Assembly: GCA_031551255.1 (NCBI GenBank)
Contig: JAVBNW010000030.1
Coordinates: forward strand, 1-18,779
Length of the DNA stretch: 18,779 nucleotides
Origin: JAVBNW01 sp031551255
GTDB lineage: Bacteria; Bacillota; Clostridia; Christensenellales; UBA1750
Direction: 5' to 3'
The first letter of the stretch is position 1. Every line of letters begins with the position of its first letter. Made by a program: the position numbers and the translations under genes. Shown here piece by piece: positions 6,887-13,429 of this stretch. Under the pieces are notes generated by a model. That model was given only the letters and a program-made list of their open reading frames with translations. It had not been told where the DNA came from and made no database searches.

Positions 6887-6982
6887 GAGCATACCTCCAC
6901 ATCCGTCGCCGTCTAAGACAAGCATATGTGGGGTCTGCATAAGGTAGAACATAGTAAAGGGGCCGGGCAGATTGCGTTGGAT

Positions 6983-7018
6983 AAAAATTGCGTCGCAAGC
7001 GAGAAAGGGTATCTTGCG
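6983..7018 (-). terminator. Weak candidate terminator after the SH3/peptidoglycan-binding gene
   Basis: On the - strand CGCAAG and CTTGCG can pair across 13 nt, and TTTTT follows 6 nt after the stem. An alternative stem TTGCG-A-CGCAA overlaps it. Transcription may therefore partly continue into yabP. Confidence 0.35.
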
Positions 7019-7028
7019 GAAGTTGCCT

Positions 7029-8612
7029 TTATTTCCCGGAATTATAGGCCACCATAATCTGCATCTGCATATCGTCGTTTGGCTTCTTGCCGCCATGCGT
7101 CCAGGAGTTTACGAAGTGCATGCAGCACTGGCCGTCGAAGTTGTTGTCGGTAATGTGATACTCGCCGTGCGGCATGGTGTTGATCGCCGCGGCGTAGCGC
7201 GTCCCGCCCACGATCAGGATGACGGGCCTGGCGCTCCAGCTCCACGATCCGCCGGAAATCTGTCTAAACAGCTCGGTATCGGCCGCGGTTGCGGGCTCAA
7301 AATCGAGGTGGTTGGTGCCGCCCATGCGGTAGATGTTCAGAGAAATGCCGGTGCGCACATCCAGCATCTGGGCGATCGCCTTGCGCGGATACACGCTGTC
7401 GATCTCTCCCGACCACCAGTCCACCATTCTCAGGTTGCCGCTGGTCTGCGCCGGTGTGATCGACGAACCGGAGGAGGGGGTGTAGCTGCCGCCCAGCGAT
7501 TCGGTTCCCTCTACTACAGGAACATTCGAGGAACCGCCCGATCCGCTTGATCCGCCCGAACTGAGCAGGGTGATGGTCTTTGAGCCCGCCACGCCGTCCG
7601 CGGTAAGCCCGCTTGCCTTTTGATATTCGATCAGCGCCTTTTCAGTGCCCTCGCCAAAGTCGCCGTCCACCGTGCCGGTGTAAAAACCGGCGTTGCGAAG
7701 GAGAGTTTGAAGGTTGGAAACCGCAGCGCCCTTATCGCCCTTTTTCACCGAGCTGGAACTCGAGCCGGAGGACGACCCGCTGCCCGCGAGCAGGAGGCTA
7801 AGGGTTGCGCTGCCTGCGACACCGTCTGCAGTTAGGCCCTTCGCCTTTTGAAAGGCGATCAGCGCCTGCTCGGTTTTCACGCCGAAGAACCCGGTTGCCT
7901 CGTCGGTAAAATGCCCAAGATCCTTGAGCGCTTGCTGCATTTGTTTGACGTTTTCACCCTCGTCGCCCTTCTTATAAACGGCGCTCGTAGAGCCGCCGGA
8001 GGAGGTTGAGCCTTCCAGGGCAATCTTCGCAAGGGTGGCGTTGCCTGCGATGCCGTCCGCCGCCATGCCGCGCGCGGCCTGATAGGCCTTGACGGCCGCT
8101 TCGGTCACAGGGCCGAAATTGCCAGTTACCTCGTCGCTAAAAAAGCCCAGATTCTTTAGCGCCTTTTGCAGAGCCTGCACTTCGCTTCCCTTATCGCCCA
8201 CGTGCAGCGCCGAGGAGCTTCCGCCCATTTGCTGCGTCGTGCTGCCCGTGGAGCCTGCGCCCGACGAGCCTGCCGCCGGACCCTCCGAAGAGGGCGCGCC
8301 TTCTTTTACGTATTTCGCCAGCACGTATCCGGTCAGGTCGCCTGTCTTCACTTTATACCACTCGCCCTCCTTGGCGAGGAGCACGATTTCGCGGTTGGCG
8401 CGGATGGTGGCCAGCGGCACGGAGGAGGCGGAAGCCTTTGTCCGCAAGATAACGTCGGATGTGGTATAGCCCACGCTATTTGCGGCCGCCGCTTGCGGCA
8501 GCGAGGCGATGATCAGGCAGACGGCAAGCGCAAGGCCCGCAACCCGGCGCGCGAAGCGCCCTGCTCCCGCGCTTTTATGGCGGCATATCGTCATTTTTGT
8601 GGCAAAACGCAT
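7029..8612 (-). CDS. Secreted SH3 / triple peptidoglycan-binding protein with unassigned C-terminal domain
   Basis: A 527-residue exported protein. GGAG precedes the ATG by 7 nt. Residues 1-44 are a long signal peptide: basic front, hydrophobic VAGLALAVCLIIASL, cleavage probably near AAAANS. A bacterial SH3 domain follows (47-103; VILRTKASASSVPLATI, then GEWYKVKTGDLTGYV). Three peptidoglycan-binding type 1 domains (about 137-197, 214-274, 290-350) each carry a K-G-D-x-G start, an F-G-x-x-T-E motif and A-D-G-[IV]-A-G-x-x-T. Ser/Gly linkers separate them. The C-terminal domain (about 392-527) contains WWSGEIDSVYPR, LDVRTG, HGEYHITDNNFDGQ and CCMHF-VNSWTHGG. I have no certain family for it. Similar tails occur in clostridial wall proteins, and the H/C/H spacing suggests a possible catalytic or metal site. 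A role in wall or spore-cortex remodelling is inferred. Confidence 0.85.
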   Translation of the reverse strand: MRFATKMTICRHKSAGAGRFARRVAGLALAVCLIIASLPQAAAANSVGYTTSDVILRTKASASSVPLATIRANREIVLLAKEGEWYKVKTGDLTGYVLAKYVKEGAPSSEGPAAGSSGAGSTGSTTQQMGGSSSALHVGDKGSEVQALQKALKNLGFFSDEVTGNFGPVTEAAVKAYQAARGMAADGIAGNATLAKIALEGSTSSGGSTSAVYKKGDEGENVKQMQQALKDLGHFTDEATGFFGVKTEQALIAFQKAKGLTADGVAGSATLSLLLAGSGSSSGSSSSSVKKGDKGAAVSNLQTLLRNAGFYTGTVDGDFGEGTEKALIEYQKASGLTADGVAGSKTITLLSSGGSSGSGGSSNVPVVEGTESLGGSYTPSSGSSITPAQTSGNLRMVDWWSGEIDSVYPRKAIAQMLDVRTGISLNIYRMGGTNHLDFEPATAADTELFRQISGGSWSWSARPVILIVGGTRYAAAINTMPHGEYHITDNNFDGQCCMHFVNSWTHGGKKPNDDMQMQIMVAYNSGK

Positions 8613-8763
8613 TGTAAATCTCCTATGTAAAGGTGATAATAGGAGCGGCCCTGTCCATCGCGGCGAAAGGCGGATGGAATCGCGGCGACGTGCCGCGAGC
8701 TCTCCTCCTTAGCCGTGAAACGGTGCGCTCCATACAGCGGCGACGATTCGCCTACGGCTCGCC

Positions 8764-8792
8764 TTGCATGTTGGGACAACTCGAGCTACAAT
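8764..8792 (+). promoter_or_regulatory. Sigma-A promoter of the lactonase gene
   Basis: TTGCAT (8764-8769), a 17-nt spacer and TACAAT (8787-8792), 48 nt before the lactonase start. Nothing else recognisable lies in 8641-8763. Confidence 0.75.
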
Positions 8793-8840
8793 GAAAACGA
8801 CATCCTTATCCAAAATGCTACACAATAGGAGGAATTTCTC

Positions 8841-9902
8841 ATGGCGAAATGTACCGCATACGTCGGCTCCTTCGCGTGGAGGGGCGGCAAGGGCATCTAT
8901 TCGTTCGAGGCGGATACTGAAACCGGCTGCCTTGTGCCGCTTGCGCTCACCGAGCAGGACAACCCCTCCTACCTGGCGCTCAGCCGCGACGGCACGCGCC
9001 TTTATTGCGTCATCGAGGTGGGCGAGCGAAACGGCGCGCGCGGAGGCGCCGTTGCCAGCTACGAAGTGCTGCCCGGCGGCAAATTGCGCTTTTTAAACGA
9101 ACGCAGCACGCAGGGCAACGGGCCGACGCACCTATCGTTGTCGCCCGACGGTTCCCACCTGTTCGCCGCGAATTACGGCGAGGGAACTGCGGTCTGTTTT
9201 CCGATTGACGCCGACGGCACGATCGGCGCCGACATCACCGTGCTGCCGCATGAGGGCTCCGGCCCCAACCCCAAGCGCCAGCAAAAGCCCTTTGCTCACT
9301 TCGCACTGCTCGCGCCGGATGAGAAGTGGCTGTGCGTGGTGGATTTGGGCAATGACGGCATCATGCTGCACCCGTACACAAAGGAAAAGGGCGCGGCGCT
9401 TGAGGGAACGAAGAAAGTATCCGTGCCGGTGCCCGGTTCCGGCCCCCGCCACATGGTCTTTTCCAAGGATGGCAAGCGCGCCTATGTGGTATGCGAGCTG
9501 ATTTCGCAGGTGGACGTATACGATTATTTGGGCGAGGCCGGCATGAAGCACGTGCAGACGATCCCCACTCTGCCGGAGGATTGGGATGGCGAATCCACCT
9601 GCGCGGCGATTCGGATGAGCGAGTGTGGAAAGTATATCTACGCGTCCAACCGCGGGCACGATTCGGTGGCGGCGTTCGCCGTACAGCCCGACGGCACGCT
9701 TGCGCGGATCGGCATTACAAAAACCGGCGGTAAGAACCCGCGCGATATCAACCTGATGCCGGGCGGCAAGTTTCTCTTGTGCGGCAACCAGGATGAAGGC
9801 GGTATCACGGTTTTGAAAGTCGCCCAAGACGGCTCGCTTTCGGCGACGGATATCGCGGTGGATACGCCCGCGCCGGTAAACTTCGTGTTCTGGGCAACCT
9901 AG
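8841..9902 (+). CDS. Lactonase family protein, seven-bladed beta-propeller (6-phosphogluconolactonase YbhE type)
   Basis: A 353-residue cytoplasmic protein. Family members of the YbhE/Pgl type hydrolyse 6-phosphogluconolactone in the oxidative pentose phosphate pathway, though many clostridial members are untested. Propeller-blade repeats are evident: VGSFAWRGGKGIYSFEAD, NPSYLALSRDGTRLY, GPTHLSLSPDGSHLFAANYGEG, H-F-A-L-L-A-P-D-E-K-W-L, GPRHMVFSKDGKRAYVV, YIYASNRGHDSVAAF, and NPRDINLMPGGKFLLCGNQ ending in VNFVFW. AGGAGG lies 8 nt before the ATG. One oddity: the usual P-H-x-H motif reads P-F-A-H (after RQQK), so a commonly conserved histidine is replaced by Phe. It is a single-gene unit with its own promoter and a long palindrome after the stop. 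Confidence 0.9.
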   Translation: MAKCTAYVGSFAWRGGKGIYSFEADTETGCLVPLALTEQDNPSYLALSRDGTRLYCVIEVGERNGARGGAVASYEVLPGGKLRFLNERSTQGNGPTHLSLSPDGSHLFAANYGEGTAVCFPIDADGTIGADITVLPHEGSGPNPKRQQKPFAHFALLAPDEKWLCVVDLGNDGIMLHPYTKEKGAALEGTKKVSVPVPGSGPRHMVFSKDGKRAYVVCELISQVDVYDYLGEAGMKHVQTIPTLPEDWDGESTCAAIRMSECGKYIYASNRGHDSVAAFAVQPDGTLARIGITKTGGKNPRDINLMPGGKFLLCGNQDEGGITVLKVAQDGSLSATDIAVDTPAPVNFVFWAT

Positions 9903-9980
9903 CGGAGTGGCACACTGCGCTCTGAACCCCTACCAAGCTGCGGCATGGTAGGGGTTCTGGCGCTCCGTGGCCCCTCCGCT
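9901..9980 (+). terminator. Long palindrome after the lactonase gene, probable terminator or 3' stabiliser
   Basis: A perfect 12-bp stem GAACCCCTACCA / TGGTAGGGGTTC (9924-9935 with 9946-9957) is nested inside weaker outer pairings, including AGCGGAG (9901-9907) with CTCCGCT (9974-9980) and GCGC with GCGC. No T tract follows, so intrinsic termination is uncertain; 3'-end protection is equally possible. Confidence 0.55.
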
Positions 9981-10192
9981 TCCCAAAGAAACTGAGGTTG
10001 CTTTGGGTTTATGAAGAACGAGGGACGCGCGCTCCGGTTTCTCGCTTCGTCGTTGTTCTTAATCCCCAAAGTCGCTTTATGACATCGAAGAAAAGCGAGG
10101 ACTGTGCGCTTGTATTTTTCTTTCTGGTGGTTCCCCTGTTTGGGCTATTTTTATGTAATAATTTCCTTTGAAAGGAATTAACACCTTCTTCA
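9981..10192. other. Non-coding stretch with competing inverted repeats, function unknown
   Basis: No convincing gene is present. CTTTGGG (10001-10007) can pair either with CCCAAAG upstream (9982-9988) or, together with AAGAAC (10014-10019), with GTTCTT...CCCAAAG downstream (10055-10071). The two structures are mutually exclusive. Further on lies the palindrome TTCCTTT-G-AAAGGAA (10163-10177), just upstream of the T-box promoter, which could be an operator. A 64-codon minus-strand frame here looks non-coding. Confidence 0.35.
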
Positions 10193-10221
10193 TTGACCCG
10201 CAATGCTGCTTTCTATATTCT
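10193..10221 (+). promoter_or_regulatory. Sigma-A promoter of the T-box transcript
   Basis: TTGACC (10193-10198), a 17-nt spacer and TATTCT (10216-10221). Predicted transcription would start near 10228, just before the T-box stem I. Confidence 0.78.
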
Positions 10222-10229
10222 ATTGCCAA

Positions 10230-10490
10230 TATCGAGCGTTGACGGAGACATGCGCGCGGATACGATTCACAAGAGAGCCGTTGGCCGGTGCGAAACGGCG
10301 GATCCCCGCGGGCGACTCACTCCTGAGCTGGATGCCGAACGGGCAGGTGCAATGATGCACCCGCCGGTAAGCATGCCCGGTTGGCCTCGTTATCGGCACA
10401 GGGTTTGTTTGAACCCGTCATAGTGGGCGCACATGCGTCAATTTGAGTGGTACCGCGGCTTAGGCCGCCTCATGGCGAGGCGGTCTTTTT
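10230..10490 (+). promoter_or_regulatory. T-box leader, probable leucine (CUC) specifier
   Basis: A tRNA-sensing transcription-attenuation leader. Stem I includes GACGGAGACA at the base, the distal AAGAGAGCCG bulge and loop, and GGTGCGAAACGGC. The 3' side reads GCGA-CTC-ACTCCTGAGC. Aligned with the glyQS leader of B. subtilis (GAAA-GGC-ATTCTTGAGC, from memory), the specifier is CTC at 10316-10318, hence tRNA-Leu(GAG). ACT (Thr) or TCA (Ser) in shifted registers are less likely. A GGGTTT/GAACCC stem III lies around 10401-10415. The T-box is GAGTGGTACCGCGG (10445-10458). The terminator stem is GGCCGCCT / AGGCGGTC (10463-10485) plus TTTTT (10486-10490). A GTACCC-AA-GGGTAC hairpin (10524-10537) then sits just before the ribosome site of the downstream gene. 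Confidence 0.88.
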
Positions 10491-10554
10491 GCGCGCAAAA
10501 CTATGGCGGTTCGAAAATAAAGCGTACCCAAGGGTACAAAAGGAGTTTTGATCA

Positions 10555-11142
10555 ATGGAGACCAAAACCACCGCCCCCGCCCCGTGGGCAAACCCGACCC
10601 CGGCCGGCCTCGTGGCTCTTTCCGTCGCCTGCATGTGTTTCTTTGCTATGCTCGGGGGATTTGTGGAAGCTTCCGCCATGCCGCTGATCGGCTGCTGGCT
10701 GATAGGGGGCTTCGTCGTGCAGCTGGTGGTAGGCCTATTGGATCTCAAGTCCGGCAATGCGCCCGGCGGCAACACGTTCCTCTTCTTCTGCGCATTTTTC
10801 ATGTTGGTTGGCGGCATCGAAATGTTTTGCAAATACCAAGCCATCGCGGCCGGCACGCCGCTGGATGCCCGCATAGACGGCTATGTATGGTCCGCGCTGA
10901 CGTTGGTGGTTTGGCTGTGGACGCCCGCCTTCTGGAAGAAGTTTTCGCTGCTTTCGGTAATCGTTCTGCTGCTGGATATCGCCTTGCCCTTTATCGCGCT
11001 GATCGATTTGACGGTTTTGTCCAAGAGCCTGTCGTTTGTGCCTGCGTACGCACTGCTTGCCGCCGGGCTGACCGCGATCTACTACTGCTCGGGGCTAATC
11101 GTCAACGGGTTGTACGGTAAGAAGATCTACCCGATGCCGTAA
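10555..11142 (+). CDS. GPR1/FUN34/YaaH (SatP-like) acetate/succinate-type transporter
   Basis: A 195-residue inner-membrane protein with six hydrophobic segments (about 18-35, 43-63, 75-92, 110-124, 131-153, 162-185). The family signature N-P-[AT]-P-x-G-L is present as NPTPAGL at 13-19. GGFVVQLVVGLLDLKSGN (51-68) matches the conserved GGxxQ...G...GN region, and the end AIYYCSGLIVNGLYGKKIYPMP also fits. Known members move acetate or succinate with protons; the substrate here is not known. AGGAG lies 9 nt before the ATG. Expression should rise when charged tRNA-Leu is scarce, because a T-box leader with a probable Leu specifier precedes it. Transport of a leucine-related carboxylate is one possibility (inference). 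The gene is monocistronic and convergent with the GH31 operon. Confidence 0.85.
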   Translation: METKTTAPAPWANPTPAGLVALSVACMCFFAMLGGFVEASAMPLIGCWLIGGFVVQLVVGLLDLKSGNAPGGNTFLFFCAFFMLVGGIEMFCKYQAIAAGTPLDARIDGYVWSALTLVVWLWTPAFWKKFSLLSVIVLLLDIALPFIALIDLTVLSKSLSFVPAYALLAAGLTAIYYCSGLIVNGLYGKKIYPMP

Positions 11143-11194
11143 GCGGGGCGCACTGCGCTTCATGCCCGTAGCATTGCGATGTTGCGGGGCATGT
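11143..11194 (+). other. Palindromic 3' element after the transporter gene
   Basis: CATGCCC pairs with GGGCATG around a GC-rich core with further short pairing. The sequence just before the stem (AGCGG-G...CACTGCGCT) resembles the start of the palindrome after the lactonase gene. It has no T tract. Confidence 0.45.
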
Positions 11195-11304
11195 TCACTT
11201 CTTTCCTTGCCGCGTTGCAACTCAAATACGTTGTAGCAACTTTGATGAAGGTTTTCTTGGATGCATAAAAATAGACCGAAGTCTTTTAGACGAAAAGGGA
11301 AAAA

Positions 11305-11347
11305 CATAAAAATCCCCCATAGCGCCGCTGGGCGTTATGGGGGATTT
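11305..11347 (-). terminator. Strong terminator of the GH31 operon
   Basis: A stem of 17 pairs: AAATCCCCCATA / TATGGGGGATTT plus inner GCGCC / GGCGT, with a 4-nt loop. On the - strand TTATGTTTTT follows. It begins 11 nt after the stop of the last GH31 gene. It could also stop readthrough from the transporter side. Confidence 0.88.
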
Positions 11348-11358
11348 GAATCAGCGAG

Positions 11359-13377
11359 CTATTTCGAGGCGTTGATGGCCTCATAAAGCGTCTGGGTAAG
11401 GTCGGCCGCTCGCTTTCTGACGAACAGCGGGATATCGCTCAGCGGCGCGTCGCACGGTACGCTCTGGCCACCGGCATACTCTTTTTTTGACTTTGCCTCT
11501 ACCCAGGTTTCGCCCGCGGGCAAGTAGACCTCTCGGCTGATCGCCCCCGATTCCATCACCGGCGCGACGAGCAGCTCGGAGCCGAACATGTACTCATCCA
11601 CGACATCCCACGCCGCACGATCGCCGGGGAACTCGTAGAACAGCGTACGCATTGCCGGGCGGCCCGTTTCGTGCGCGTCGCCCATCAGCTCCTTTACGTA
11701 GGGGCGAATAGCTTCGCGCACCCAAAGGAAGCGGGTCATGATCGCCTCGGCGTCAGAGCCATAGCTCCAAATTTCATTGTCCGATCCGCTGGGGCACATG
11801 CCGCCGCCCTCGCTCGAGAGGGGCTTTTTATAGGGCCTACGGAAGCCGTGCAGCCGGAACACCGGGCAGAAAACGCCGAACGCAAACCAACGCAACAGGC
11901 ACTCGGCAAACTCCGGCGTGCGGCTGTCGTCGCCTTGGAAGCCACCGATGTCGGTCGTCCACCACGGAATGCCCGCAATGCCCATGTGAAGCCCCGCGGC
12001 CACCTGCTCGCGCAGCGCGCGCAGCGAGGAATCCACATCGCCCGACCAGACCAGTGCGCCGTACTTTTGCGAACCGACCCATGCGCAGCGAACCAGGTTG
12101 ATTGGGTTTTCGACGCCTTCGCCCTTCATGCCGTCGTAAAATGCCTTGGAGTACATCGCCGGGTATACGTTGCCCACCTGCAGGTTCGGCCCCAGGTGAT
12201 AGCGGTAGTTGTCGTAGTCGTACGCCGTGTATTCCGGCTCTGCCTCGTCCAGCCAGAAAAGATCCGCGCCCTTGTCGTAGTAGTTGCGCTTGGCCGTTTC
12301 CCAGATGAACTTGCGGGAAGATGGGTTTGTCGCATCGAAGAACAGGTTGTCGCCGCGGGAAAGCATGGCCACCTGCGCGCCGCGCTCGGCGCGAATCAAC
12401 AGCCCCTTTTCCTTCATTTCGGCAAAGTTGACCGATTCGGGCTGTACGGTAGGCCATATGGAGATCATCAGCTTGATGCCCATGTCGTGAAGCTCTTTGG
12501 CCATCGCCGCCGGATCGGGCCAGTAGAGCGGATCGAAATCCCAATCGCCATGGTGCGGCCAGTGGTAGTAATCGATCACGATCACCGAAAGCGGCAGCTT
12601 GCGCCTGTGGTATTCTCTGGCCACCGAAAGCAGTTCTTCCTGCGTCTGATACCTGAGCTTGCACTGCCAAAAGCCTGTGGCAAAGTCGGGCATCATGGGC
12701 GGCTTGCCGGTGACGGCGGCGTACTGGCGCACGATCTCGTCCGGCGAATCTCCGGCGGTGATCCAGTAATCCATTTCCTTGGTGGATTGCGCCTTCCACG
12801 TGGTCATGTTCGTTGCAAACGAAGCCTCGCCGATCGCTGGATTGTTCCACAGGAAGCCGTAGCCCAGGCTCGACAGCGCGAACGGCACCGACGCCTGCGA
12901 GTTGCGGTGCGCGAGTTCCAGCGTCGCGCCCTTTAAATCGAAAATCTCCTGCTGATACTGGCCCATGCCGTACAGCTTTTCGCCGTGGTTGGGCTCAAAC
13001 CGCACCGTCAGGCGAAAATCCCCGCCGGGCAGCCCCTTAAACTCGCGCCCGTCCAATTTTAGCGCGCTGGTGTACTCCACCGCATACGCGCGCGTGCGCA
13101 CATATTCTTCCAGCAGCTTCGTTTCCCCGCGGAAAAACGTTAGCTTGCCGGACAGGGCGATTCGCGCGGTAAGCTTGCCGTTTTGAATCGTAGCGTATTT
13201 TTCGCCGATGTCGATCGAGCCCTTTTGTTCATGCGGTTCGGTCAAGGCCCAGTCGTTGCCGGTAAAGCCCGCGTGCCGCGTGCAGCGCACCCTAAGCGCG
13301 TTCTCTCCCCAGGGCTCCACCTTAAGCGTTTCGCCGTCGTAAGCCCAACATAGCGCATTTCCTTCTTGGTAAAGCAT
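11359..13377 (-). CDS. GH31 family glycosidase (alpha-glucosidase/alpha-xylosidase type), copy 1
   Basis: A 672-residue enzyme without a signal peptide, so cytoplasmic. GH31 retaining enzymes remove alpha-linked glucose or xylose from oligosaccharides. An N-terminal beta-sandwich (about 1-230) precedes the (beta/alpha)8 barrel, which starts near GFWQCKLRYQTQEELL. The nucleophile is Asp377 in LFWLDEAEPE. The acid/base is Asp447 in WSGDVDSS, followed by IPWWTTDIGGF. The C-terminal beta domains include DEYMFGSELLVAPV and VYLPAGETWVEA. GGAGGG precedes the ATG by 5 nt. It is the most divergent of the three tandem copies and lacks about 30 residues present in the N-terminal domain of the others. 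It is the last gene of the operon, 52 nt after copy 2. The substrate cannot be told from sequence. Confidence 0.9.
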   Translation of the reverse strand: MLYQEGNALCWAYDGETLKVEPWGENALRVRCTRHAGFTGNDWALTEPHEQKGSIDIGEKYATIQNGKLTARIALSGKLTFFRGETKLLEEYVRTRAYAVEYTSALKLDGREFKGLPGGDFRLTVRFEPNHGEKLYGMGQYQQEIFDLKGATLELAHRNSQASVPFALSSLGYGFLWNNPAIGEASFATNMTTWKAQSTKEMDYWITAGDSPDEIVRQYAAVTGKPPMMPDFATGFWQCKLRYQTQEELLSVAREYHRRKLPLSVIVIDYYHWPHHGDWDFDPLYWPDPAAMAKELHDMGIKLMISIWPTVQPESVNFAEMKEKGLLIRAERGAQVAMLSRGDNLFFDATNPSSRKFIWETAKRNYYDKGADLFWLDEAEPEYTAYDYDNYRYHLGPNLQVGNVYPAMYSKAFYDGMKGEGVENPINLVRCAWVGSQKYGALVWSGDVDSSLRALREQVAAGLHMGIAGIPWWTTDIGGFQGDDSRTPEFAECLLRWFAFGVFCPVFRLHGFRRPYKKPLSSEGGGMCPSGSDNEIWSYGSDAEAIMTRFLWVREAIRPYVKELMGDAHETGRPAMRTLFYEFPGDRAAWDVVDEYMFGSELLVAPVMESGAISREVYLPAGETWVEAKSKKEYAGGQSVPCDAPLSDIPLFVRKRAADLTQTLYEAINASK

Positions 13378-13429
13378 ATGTGCCCTCCTTTTATGTGAAT
13401 AGCATATTGGGATACAGACTAAAGTCTTT

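Noticed and set aside
6887..7096. 70-residue N-terminal extension of YabP
   Set aside because: YabP similarity begins at the ATG at 6886, which has GGAGG at 7 nt; the extension is not family-like and would reach back into the upstream gene.
7137..8203. Repeated DNA in the wall-protein gene as a CRISPR or tandem-repeat locus
   Set aside because: The similarity comes from three peptidoglycan-binding domains of about 60 residues at irregular spacing; there are no short identical repeats with unique spacers.
10009..10203. 64-codon minus-strand frame upstream of the T-box promoter
   Set aside because: No ribosome site, basic low-complexity composition and no recognisable motif; it overlaps the competing inverted repeats and the promoter.
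10193..10423. 76-codon + strand frame across the T-box leader
   Set aside because: It covers the structured stem I region; the RNA leader explains the sequence better.
11671..12936. A 421-codon + strand open frame opposite GH31 copy 1
   Set aside because: It is a codon-bias shadow of a clear GH31 gene, with Arg/His/Val-rich low-complexity translation and no start signal.
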